A stretch of DNA of 64,000 bases from Helicostylum pulchrum (lineage: Eukaryota; Mucoromycota; Mucoromycetes; Mucorales; Mucoraceae): NCBI GenBank assembly GCA_025677825.1, contig JAIXMO010000060.1, forward strand, positions 1 through 64,000, in the 5' to 3' direction. How positions within the stretch are numbered: the first letter of the stretch is position 1; the number at the start of each line of letters is the position of its first letter. This document shows positions 25,537-35,617 of this stretch, one piece after another. A program made the translations under genes and the position numbers. The notes under the pieces were generated by a model, which had not been told where the DNA came from, made no database searches, and worked only from the letters and a program-made list of their open reading frames with translations.

Positions 25537-26839
25537 GGTTATCCATTGGTTGGGTAATAGAGAAACTTCAACTTGTCCTCCTTTACTTCAATAAATATTC
25601 TGGAGTCATTGTTATAGACTATTTAGTGACTATGAAAACTAAATAATAAGCTAGATGTTATTAATCAAAGAATCGCTGCTCTTTTGAAATATTATGCTGA
25701 TCTTTTAAAGGATATTGATTCCTATCAAAGTACCTCTTATTTTTAGGAAAAATATAAAAAAAATCCTCAGGAACGAAAAGAGAACGTGCATGCGTAAGAG
25801 CATCTATCTCGGTATGTCTAAACCAAAGTTAAATTCACACATATGTCTGAGGTTTACATTTTACAAAGAAAAAAAATAAATTATGACGACAAAAACTAAT
25901 TAAAATGGATGCGAAAACAATTTTTGCAGGTTTGAGCACAACCATAATGTAATAAACACCTGCGACACTGTTGAGAAAGACCCTTTAAGGGAGTGGAAGC
26001 TGTCAAGACTTGTCTTCAGGCGCTATTGTAAGATTATAGTTATATCTGCAAGGTTGGAGCTGATTAGCCCAGTAGATGTTTGATAAACTTCTTTGATCAC
26101 TTGTTACTTCTTTGCCAGAGTATCTCCTGTTGAACAGTTATATCTACAAAAATTATTTCTTATGTGCAACGAATACTTATGACACTGCTTTAATGAAACT
26201 CTTGTAACTTTTGCTTGACTTCTCATACTGTGAAACGAGTTTCTTTTGATTAACCCAAGGTGTAATACGATCGAAATATACACGAAATCCAATGTGAAAA
26301 AAAGTAAAATTACTTAGAAATACGTGTATTTCTCAATAGTGACAGTCTATTAATAATATTCGTAAATAGTACGTTGCAAACAAAAATCTCGCTGTAAATA
26401 AAGTTGTCTTACTGCTCTACATAATACAGATAAACTTAACTGGATTAAACTTATTTATGTTGTATCACTAAGTCTCTTATCCGATAGTTAGATACAATAT
26501 GTAACAATAATAAAAAGCAAGTAATTCTTCTGAAACTACTTGTACGTGGCTCTGGTTATTATAGGAATAATACGCGTGTCTTTTGATATTTTTTCCTTTT
26601 AAAAAAAGAGAGACATAATTTACCTTGTGTAGGTACGATATATAGGTATTTCTGGGATGCACTCGGCCATTCTACTGCTTACAACAAAAATAAAATAAAA
26701 TAAAAAACCGGACATCATAGATGACATTCAGGGCCAGCCGATGACTGCAAAAGGCAATTCTATTTTAACCATCATCAGCCAACCCTATTCCTTTTCTTCC
26801 TTTCTTCCGTTTAACTAAGTATTAATTTTTTTTAGCAAG
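25537..26839. other. intergenic, no gene seen
   Basis: AT-rich sequence upstream of the Rab gene. Minus-strand frames at 26104-26292 and 26477-26662 have no family features and no splice support. Confidence 0.5.
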
Positions 26840-27811
26840 ATGTCAGAGGATGATTATGATTACCTTTTCAAGATTGTCATTATTGGCGATTCTAGTGTAG
26901 GAAAATCCAATTTGTTGTCACGTTTCACTGTAAGTATACTTTTTGTTGTTGTTATTCTCATATAACTAAAACGTCAATGTAGAATGATGAGTTTAATCTC
27001 GAGTCAAAGAGTACTATCGGTAAAGTAAAAGATAATAAAATAATGTATAAAAAAGTGGAGTATATTAAATAGAGATAATATAGGTGTTGAGTTTGCCACC
27101 AAGAATATCAAAATTGTAAGTACCTATTTAATTTTAAAGTGTATAAAGCAATAACACAATAGATTTAGGGTGATCATGTTATCAAGGCACAAATCTGGGA
27201 TACCAGTGGACAGGAACGTTATAGAGCAATTACTGGAGCGTAAAGTAAACGAATATTAGGAGTGATAGAGAAATAGAGTGCTAATTTTTTTTTCATTTAT
27301 AGTTATTACCGTGGGGCATTCGGTGCACTTTTAGTATATGGTAATACATATATACGAATAAATAAGTTGTTTATTAATCATCGACGATTATATAGATATT
27401 ACACGTCCATCTTCGTTTCAAAATATTGAACACTGGTTAAAGGAACTTCGTGATCACTCTGATGAAAAGATTTCACTCATGTTGGTTGGAAATAAGGTTG
27501 ATTTGGCCGAGTCACGTGCTGTTAGTACGGAGGAAGCTAAAGAATACGCTACAGATTCCGAAATGCTATTTTTTGAGACTTCAGCTTTGGATGCAACTAA
27601 CGTAGATGCTGCGTTCAAGACTGTATTTGAACGTATTTATGAAAAGATGCCTAAAACTGTAGCTCCAAAATCAGAAGGAAATAATGTACATATATCTGGT
27701 CAAAATACCATTAAATTGACACCCCCTTCTGCCAATCCTACTACATCAACAGCCACTCGAGGTATGGGTGATGAAAAACCAAATAACCAAACTGGAGGAG
27801 GATGCTGTTAA
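26840..27811 (+). CDS. Rab11/Ypt31-type small GTPase
   Basis: Six exons (26840..26929, 26983..27019, 27084..27115, 27169..27239, 27303..27340, 27396..27811) give 227 residues. Motifs: P-loop GDSSVGKS at about 16-23, effector region [10 protein letters not shown], switch [22 protein letters not shown] (guanine specificity) and ETSALDA, ending GGGCC, the double-cysteine geranylgeranylation site. The KIVIIGD ... AQIWDT ... YRAIT spelling is that of Rab11/Ypt3/Ypt31, which acts in trans-Golgi and recycling-endosome traffic. Switch II has serine (66) where nearly all Rabs have alanine (WDTAGQE). The hypervariable tail is about 50 residues. Confidence 0.96.
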
Positions 27812-27931
27812 AAAAAAAAGACGTAATCGTAGTTTTAAATAAATAAAATAATTTTGTAAAGAAATATAAAAAGGGTGAACTTTTTTTCTTCTTTTTTTTC
27901 TTCTCATACCCTATTAACTAAACTTAATCTC

Positions 27932-30900
27932 ATGTCAATTCGTAGCGGTTATGAAAGTATACGAAACCCGATCGAAACAGAAGCAGAAACAGAAGCTACC
28001 GAACACGTTTCGTTGTTGGACCGAGTAAAGCAGTTTGACTATCGTAGTTACTATCATAAACATAGTTTATCTGCTATTGCTATATCATGTATTTTGTTTT
28101 TCGTCTTTTTGTTGATTGGGTTGGCCACTTTTCTACCAATTATTGAACACAAAACGCCAAAGATTATATTTCACTCACCCGTATCTCCAGGTATTTCATC
28201 ATCTTCTTTACACCAAGGATTATCAAAGTGTAGAGAGTTTAATCAAGCACAAATGATGGGAACAAACCAGGTGAGATCATTTAATCCACGCGCTCCAAAG
28301 GGTATTCAATCAACTCTTTTAAAAAATACTGTTGTTTGGGATGGCCAAGGTGATATATTACCTAATGTCGATATTTTGATGACCAATGGTATAATCACGC
28401 AAGTGAAACAAAATATTCAGGCACCTGCTGGTTCAAAAATCATTGATGTCGGAGGGCACATTGTTTCCCCCGGATTAGTTGATATGCACACGTAAAAAAA
28501 AAAAAAGCTTATTATTTATTTGTTTATTAACTATTATATAATTTAGTCATTTAGGTGTAGGTTCATGGCCTTATTTAAAAGGCAACAACGATGTAAATGA
28601 AGTAACTACGCCTGCTACACCATTCGTAAGAGCCATTGATGCTTTTAATCCTTCCGATAAAGGCATTCGTATTGTCGCATCCGGTGGTATCACAACAGCT
28701 CTTGTACTTCCTGGATCAAGCAATTTAATTGGTGGTGAAGCTTATGCTTTTAAGTTAAGACCTGTTAAAACTCTAAGTAACGAGGATATGTTGGTTCAAA
28801 CAGGTATTGATAGTTCTACTGAACAACCATGGCGTTATATGAAGATGGCTTGTGGTGAAAATGCAAAGGTAAGTTTCAATAGCTATTGTATCGAAATATA
28901 ATCTTTTATGTGTATACTAATATATAATATTAGAATAATTATGGTGGTAGACATACTATGCCTTCTACTCGTAAGTATATAATGATAGACGTTTTTTTTT
29001 AAACTTTATTAAACCTTAAATTTATATGTAGGTTTAGGAGAGGCCTATGTATTCCGACAATCTTTTACTGATGCACAAGCATTAATTCGTGAACAAAGTG
29101 ATTGGTGTACTGCAGCAGAAAAGTTAGTACAGTTTGGATCAGTAGAAGAACAAAACCTGGATATACCATTCCCACAAGATCTTAAACTTGAATCATTAAC
29201 AGCTCTTCTTCGTGGAAAAGTAAAGTTAAATATCCATTGTTACGAAACACACGATATTGAAGCTATGGTCAGACACGCAAACGAATTTAATTTTAATATT
29301 AGCGCCTTTCATCATGCCTTGGAAGCTTACAAGATCCCTTCCATCTTGAAGAGAGCAAAAAATAATATTACAATCGCAACTTTTGCAGATCACTGGGGAT
29401 ATAAAAAGGAGGCCTTTGGTGCTTCTCCTCATGCGCCTAAATTATTGTTCGATGCTGGAATTCCTGTTGCTCTCAAAAGTGATCACCCAGTATTAAATTC
29501 TCAGTATATGGCTTTTGAAGCTGCTAAGGCTGCTCATTATGGCTTACCTGCTCAAGAGGCCTTTAAGGCCATTACTTCTGTACCTGCTGATGCATTAGGT
29601 CTTGGACATCGTGTTGGTTCTTTAAAAGAGGGATATGATGCTGACGTAGTTATTTGGGACCGTAGCCCTTTAGAGTTAGGCGCTACTCCTTTACAAGTGT
29701 TTATCGACGGCGTACCCTTATTTGACGAGAAGCCTATTTTGCCTGTAAAAAAGGAGGCCGATAGAAAAAAGAGCGCCTCTTCTTTTGTTAAAACAATGCA
29801 AGATTTACCTACCCCAGGAACCAAAAATTTCGTTTTAACTAATATTGGCGCCAATTTGATTGATGAAGACAAAAAATCTATCTTTGTCAGTGAAGGTCGT
29901 ATTGTTTGTGCTGGTGATGATTGCGTTAATACAATGACGGACTACGAAACTATCGATATACAAGGAGGTTATATACTACCCGTTAGTTTATTATTTTAAA
30001 ACGTTATTTTAATGCATCTGTTTGCTAACTCGCTTTTAATGTTTATATAGGGTTTAATTGCTGTTGGATCTAAGTTAGGTCTTGTTGAAATCCCTTCCGA
30101 AACTTCTACCGGTGACGGTGTTGCTCCTGCTAGCTCATCTATGCAAGCCAATACAATCCTTGAAGCTTTCGATGGGCTTAAGGTGGGTGGCAAAAAGCTG
30201 GAAGAGGCTCGTAAAGGTGGTGTATTGACAACTATTAGTGCTCCTCTCTCACAAAATATTGTTATGGGTGTCAGTGTTGCATTCAAGACGGGTGCCGAAT
30301 CTATTCTTGATGATGGAGTTATTATCTCTCCCGGTGTTGCACTTCACTTCCAAATTGGTAATTCAGTAAAGTCTAGTAGTTTCCCTACTGTCTCTTCACA
30401 AATCTCTTTCCTTCGCCAAGTCTTTACAGATAACATTCAATGTGATAACAGATACGGCCAAGCTGCTCGTGGTGAAATTCCCATTATCATCATGGTCAAC
30501 AATAAGGATGAAATTGCATCGTTAATTATCTTGAAAGAAAGGTACATCCCAAAAGCTCGTTTAGCTATTATGGGAGGTGCTGAAGCTCATTTATTAGCTG
30601 CTCAGTTAGCGCAAGCTAATATTGCCGTCATTTTGCGACCTCATTTATGTACACCTGCTAATTTCGATTCTAGTCATTGCTTGACGGGTGCACCATTAAC
30701 TAACGGTACAGCAGCTCACATATTACACCACTATGGTGTTAAGATTGGTTTAGGTGTTCTCAACGATGGATGGGCTCGTAACTTGGCTTGGGATGCTGGT
30801 TGGTTATCAGCTACTTCTCCTTCAGAAGAATATGCTATTTCTGAAATTGAAGCAATTAAATTTGTCACAACAAATTTACAAGAGATCTTTGGTTTAAAGG

Positions 30901-31025
30901 GCGAAGATGATGATATGTACATGAGTGGCCAAGAATTTGTTGTGTGGTCTGGTAGTCCAATGGATATGGAAAGTAAACCCGTATTTTCTCATACTAAAGA
31001 ACAGGGTATTCAATACCTTGTCTAA
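27932..31025 (+). CDS. membrane-anchored amidohydrolase-superfamily protein
   Basis: Five exons (27932..28491, 28547..28868, 28934..28970, 29032..29981, 30051..31025) give 947 residues. A cytosolic tail of about 50 residues precedes one transmembrane segment near 52-74 (LSAIAISCILFFVFLLIGLA), so this is a type II protein. The outer part begins with a metal-dependent-hydrolase entry strand, then the metal motif SPGLVDMHTHLG, GGITTALVLPGSSNLIGG, LNIHCYETHD, SAFHHALEAY and ALKSDHPVL, all imidazolonepropionase/dihydroorotase-like metal-site elements. A second, metal-poor amidohydrolase-like half follows (about 630-947, GGAEAHLLAAQLAQANIAVI). A GTG-preceded in-frame extension upstream (27875) is not a start. 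The reaction is unknown. Donor of intron 4 is GTTAGT. The layout is seen in fungal proteins generically called amidohydrolase-related. Confidence 0.88.
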
Positions 31026-31700
31026 ATATTTCCAAATAATAATAATAAAAAGAGATGTGAAAACTAAGCCTATGAAGTGTAATGTTTTCTTAAACTTATT
31101 TTTGATACTAAAAGGTACAACGAAATAGATGTAGTTAATAAGATCTAATAAATGGTTACGTTTTATCTTGTTTTTGTATGATCTACTTTTATGTAGTGTT
31201 ATTATGTAAAAAAAAAAAGGGGGGGGGGGCGGGGCGGTTATGCCAATGTAAAATAATTAAACTTGCATAAATGTTGTTTTACTACTTTTGTTTGTATACC
31301 TAGATGATGCTCGTAAAGAATGGCGCATCTTTTTTTTTTTAAGTTTTGCAAGTATACAAACATATGCACTTCATTCTTAGCGTTTGTATGTCTTTATTTA
31401 CTGACGCGATAATTTACAAAAGGCTTTACTATAGTTGTTTTGTTAAGCGACTATAAAACCCGAGAATATGGAGCATGGCATGTTACTATACATTGAAAAT
31501 GAGACCTATTTACGCCTAGTTTTAAACCATTGATTGAGTAAGCTTTTTCTTTCTTTCGGGTGTCTCATACCGCCTCTGCCAAAGTTTAGGATTAGCACAT
31601 TTTTATCCTGCGAAAATATTTCATTGCTTACCTTACTCGTTTTGACCTTTAAATACCGAGAAATATATGTACTTCTTTATGAATGGTTTTTAAGTTTCTA
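31026..31700. other. intergenic with a G-tract
   Basis: 3' flank of the amidohydrolase. An A11-G11 junction lies at 31208-31229, followed by CGGGGCGG. No gene recognised. Confidence 0.5.
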
Positions 31701-31701
31701 G

Positions 31702-31963
31702 TGTCTCAACTATTATGGATAGAAGAGATGAAGCTGTTAATTTTATTGATGGACACTTGATTGAGAGCTTTTTGGATTTAACGCCACAACAAATGCAAGA
31801 AGTAGTAGATGGTCTTTATAGTGGGCGCAAACTTGATAAATCGGTGGAATACTTAGAGTCGCTACTGCATTTACTTTTCAATTACATTTATAGATGGCCG
31901 TTGCTCCAAGGAGGACCGTATCGGTACATCAAAAAAAAAAAGAAAAAAAAAGAAAATAAATAG
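31702..31963 (+). pseudogene. orphan DDB1 C-terminal fragment
   Basis: From a perfect acceptor-like TTTCTAG the frame encodes NFIDGHLIESFLDLTPQQMQ and EVVDGLYSGRKLDKSVEYLE, the extreme C-terminal helix block of DNA damage-binding protein 1 (family pattern FIDGDLIESFLDL-x(5)-MQEVV). DDB1 is about 1,100 residues with three beta-propellers; nothing of those is found in the preceding kilobases. After about 55 residues the frame drifts into lysine-rich poly-A and stops. It is therefore an isolated last exon, probably a duplicated or transposed relic rather than a working gene, although a 78-83-residue product starting at the ATG 31715 is formally possible. Confidence 0.75.
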
Positions 31964-32025
31964 GGGCTACTTTACTCATCATATCGTAGTTATTATACTA
32001 TTTTTTTTCATATATACGTTAGTTA

Positions 32026-33246
32026 CAGTAGTGGCTCTATTTAGGGGTGACTTGATTTAAGGGTGGAATCCAATTTCACAGAACTACTAAATATATAAAA
32101 TATATTTAAAAGTGATAATAAAAAAAAAGACTTATTTAACTTATATAAAAGTGTCTAGTCTTCAAAGATGTATTATCGATCGATATTATTAAAACAAAGG
32201 GGCAATAATCAAACTGATAGAGAGATTGGATAGTAACATAAACTTCAAAAAGTAATTAAATTATAACGATAGTCAATTCATACTTGAATGGAGCGCGTAT
32301 CTTTAGAAATTTAATTAGGAAAAATAATTAAATACAGCCTGTTGCTAAGTGATGAAAGATTAGAAAGGAATGCAGTGTAATCCAAATAAAGTGAACGCAA
32401 AGATACCTTTTAGTCCTATATATCATAGCTAGTAGTCCTTAAATGTATTGTTATGTGGTATTCCAATCAATAGCTTCGCACTAATTTAATTGACATCAAT
32501 AAAAAAATTAATAATTTTAATATTTGAGTTCTCACAGAAAACGATACACACCATATTTTTTTTGTACAATAGCTTCGGTGAGTTCAAGAAATATTTAAAT
32601 TATTATAATCCATTATTGCCTGTCCATTATCTTCTTAAAAACGCGTGTTTTTATGTGATCGAAATAAGGTGTTTTCATTGTAAGATTAGACATCAGGAAA
32701 TAATTCTTTTACCCAAGTTACTTAGCGAAAGTTACTCCTTAGGATGTTTTCTTTAATACCAAAATAAAAAACCGCATGCTGTTTCATTTTTTCTCCATTT
32801 TTTTTTTCTTCAGTCTATCATTTTTGCCATTTTTGGTCATTTTTGGTCATTTTGGGGGCCAACCTCTTTTGTGTTTTTTTCCACAAAGATAGGCAAATTA
32901 GATCCGGGGTAATGGTAAAATGACTACAAAAACACAAAAGGGGTTGACCCCCAAAAATGAAAATCAAAAAAAAACATAAGTTCGTTTTTAAGTTTTTTAT
33001 CAAAGATATAGTTAAAAAAACTATTTTGTATTAAAAAATTTGAGTCCAAAAAGCGTTTCCTGTTTCTTTAAAAAATAAAAACCATTTTTATTATAACTGT
33101 TAATTTTGGCAGTGATTTCTTAGGTGAGCGATTGTTTAAGCTCAGGTATCTCAGTGAGCTTTTTTCGTTAGAAGTAATTATTCACTGTTCAATATAAGGG
33201 TGGCTTTCTTCCACATTTCAGCCACCCTTAAATAGAGCCGCTAATA
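32026..33246. mobile_element. TIR transposon copy 1 (TA target site, probably non-autonomous)
   Basis: The left end reads CAGTAGTGGCTCTATTTA and the right end, reversed, TATTAGCGGCTCTATTTA, each flanked by TA (32024-32025 and 33247-33248), as for Tc1/mariner-type insertions. Subterminal GGGTGGC/GCCACCC hairpins lie inside the right end. From about 32220 to the right end it is similar, in reverse orientation, to 55103-55860. No transposase frame remains. Interpreted as an internally deleted or MITE-like derivative of the longer element at 55.1 kb. Confidence 0.75.
32844..32958. repeat. 115-base stem-loop nested in the transposon copy
   Basis: Arms of about 26-30 bases (left 32852-32878 GGGGGCCAACCTCTTTTGTG; right 32927-32953, its near-perfect reverse complement) enclose a 50-base loop. 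The corresponding stretch is absent from the related copy at 55 kb, so it is a likely secondary MITE-like insertion. Confidence 0.65.
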
Positions 33247-33693
33247 TAGTTAATCGTTTTTACGTACATGCACGTACTTTTTTTTTTTTTTTTGCTGGAC
33301 GTGCAACAACAAAAAAACATGATTAGAAGAAAATAACTCGGATATAAACTCTAAGATCACTCCCTACTTCTAAACATTACTGGTATATTAGACAGATATT
33401 AATACCTATAGCCTGAAATAAATACAGTAAAATGTTTTTTGTATGTGAGCCAAAACGTTCCACTCTCTTAACTGATAGTACTGTTACATACTTATCAAAT
33501 GCCTTGGAAGAGTATTTATAAACTATTTACCTTTGATTACAGTACTTGCATATTGACTCTGGGAATAAGCTTGTACAGCCTCTCATTTTTATTGCTGGAT
33601 ATATAATTATCCCGACCTTTAAATAGCCATCTAAAAATTTTCAAAAAAAAAATTAGGTTTTTTATTTTCTTTCGACTTTTTTTACTAATCACC
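33247..33693. other. intergenic, no gene seen
   Basis: Between the transposon copy and CTU2; contains poly-T17 near 33280 and no supported frame. Confidence 0.5.
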
Positions 33694-35433
33694 ATGAAGC
33701 CTTCCGATAAAACATGTTGCAAGTGTAAAACTGAAGCAGCTACAGTTTTAATTCGTCAAGCTTATTACTGTCAGTAAGTGATGTAACCTCTCTTTAATAA
33801 TAACATGTACTGACATAGAATATAGATCTTGTTTTATGTTTACGTTTGTAGGAAAGTATAGATCGATCCTACTTCGTTTAAGAAACGGTAACCGACAAAA
33901 CGGTAAGGTCTTATTAGCCTGTTCCGGCGGACCTTCCTCCATGTAAGTACAAGGATAAACCGAAAAAAGAGAGAGAGAGAGAATGACTTATTTTTTATTA
34001 GTGCCATGGTGAATTTGACAAAGAACTTTATGCGAGTTGTACCTACCGAAAAGAAGAAGGTTCAACTTATCCCTGAAGCTATTGTTTGTCACATTGATGA
34101 AAGCTCTTTATTTGAAAACAATGTATGTAAAAAAAAAAAAAACAGAAAGATATATAGAAAAAAAAAAGGATTAATTTTATATGTTCAATGTAGAAAGGAT
34201 ATTCTGAAAAATTAAAAGAAAATATGGAAAAGGATTTCGATGGATTCAAGTACTTTAGTCATCGTTTAGAGGAAGTGCTTGGACCTGGGTTTACAAACAG
34301 TGGAGAATTCAACAAGATTTTAAAGTCTAGTTCCGGTGGAATTGAAAATGGCGAATACGGTAATAAGAAAAAAGAGATGGGAAATAAGTTATGAATAGTT
34401 TTAAACTGATATTGTATAATAGAACACTTTGTCCAGTGCGTACAAAATAATTCTACTAAACCATTAGCTGAGCAATTACGAACATTATTCAACAGTATCA
34501 AAAGGACTGCTGCTAAAGAAGATTTGATCTGGAACCTCAAGATGAAAATGATTGTAACTATTGCTAAGCGTGAAGGGTAAAGTTTCTTATTTTCTTATAA
34601 CAACAACAACAACAACAACAAAAATACTAATTATTTGCTTGTAGTTGCTCTTATATTTTTATGGGTGATTCAGGTACTCGTCAAGCCATCAAAATGATTG
34701 CCATGACAAGTAAAGGTCGTGGATACACTTTACCTTTAGATATTGGTGTAGATAACGAAATCAGTTTCAAGGATATCTGTGTGATGAGACCTATGAAGGA
34801 TATGCTCTCCAAGGAAATTGGATTTTACAATTACTTTTCCAAGATTGATAAATATATTATGCCCGCCTTCAATTTCAGTACTATGATGCCCGCTAAATCT
34901 TCTATTGAACGTTTGACTGAAGATTTTATTGTTAGTATTGAACGCGAGTTCTCTTCTACTGTCAGCACCATCTGTCGTACTATTACCAAGTTACAACCTT
35001 CTGCTGATATGGATCTTACAAAGTCTTGTGCCATGTGTTTAATGTAAGTTTTATTAATATATTTTAGAGTAATTTATTCAAACGCGATTTTTTCTTCCCC
35101 AGGCCTTTAGAATCGGGTATTGCAGAATGGAGAAGACATATTACAGTAACTGATGTAGAAGGCGTTGAATTACCAGCAAAGAAGGATGGAGGTTGTTGTT
35201 CTACTAACGAATGTTGTGGTAGTACAGGTGGATGTAGTACAGAAGACAAGCAAGCCAAGGTTGATATGAATAAATTCATGTGCTATAACTGTCAAGTAGA
35301 TCTTAAAGATTACAATTCTACTACCATTGAAAACTTACCACCTTATATGGCAGAATCCATAGTAGACCAAAGTAGAGACAATAGATTATTAGATCAAATC
35401 AAAGACTTTTTAATTGATGATGACGAAGAATAA
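33694..35433 (+). CDS. CTU2: cytoplasmic tRNA 2-thiolation protein 2
   Basis: Seven exons (33694..33773, 33826..33942, 34002..34122, 34194..34359, 34423..34576, 34645..35043, 35103..35433) give 455 residues. With Ctu1/Ncs6 it thiolates the wobble uridine of tRNA Lys, Glu and Gln. Visible: N-terminal CCKCKTEAA zinc-ribbon-like cysteines, KVLLACSGGPSS (degenerate PP-loop), MGDSGTRQAIKMI, and DLTKSCAMCLMPLES plus KFMCYNCQ, the C-terminal CxxC pairs. Choosing the acceptor at 33825 restores YYCQSCFMFTFVGKYRSILL, a block conserved in the family; the more obvious AG at 33851 would give a stop. An (AAC)7 tract lies in intron 5. Ends 185 bases from the convergent next gene. Confidence 0.95.
34600..34621. 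repeat. (AAC)n microsatellite in CTU2 intron
   Basis: Seven tandem CAA/AAC units within the fifth intron of CTU2. Confidence 0.85.
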
Positions 35434-35617
35434 AAAATATATATGTGTGTATATAAAATAAAAAAACTAATACATGTTAAAAGTAATTTTTTTTTGTTCA
35501 AGCGGAGGCAAAAAGTGTTTCTAAATGTATAAATAGTGCAAAAGAAGAAGAAAAAAAGAATAATAATAGTATATATATAACAATTAACAGCAACAAAAAA
35601 AGAGAGAGAAAGGGAAA

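Noticed and set aside
27875..27931. Longer amidohydrolase start
   Set aside because: The frame extension begins at GTG and encodes Phe/Ser-rich sequence from pyrimidine tracts; the ATG at 27932 is the first in-frame ATG.
33826..33855. Frameshift or stop near the start of CTU2
   Set aside because: The stop appears only with the acceptor at 33851; the upstream TATAG acceptor restores the conserved block in frame.
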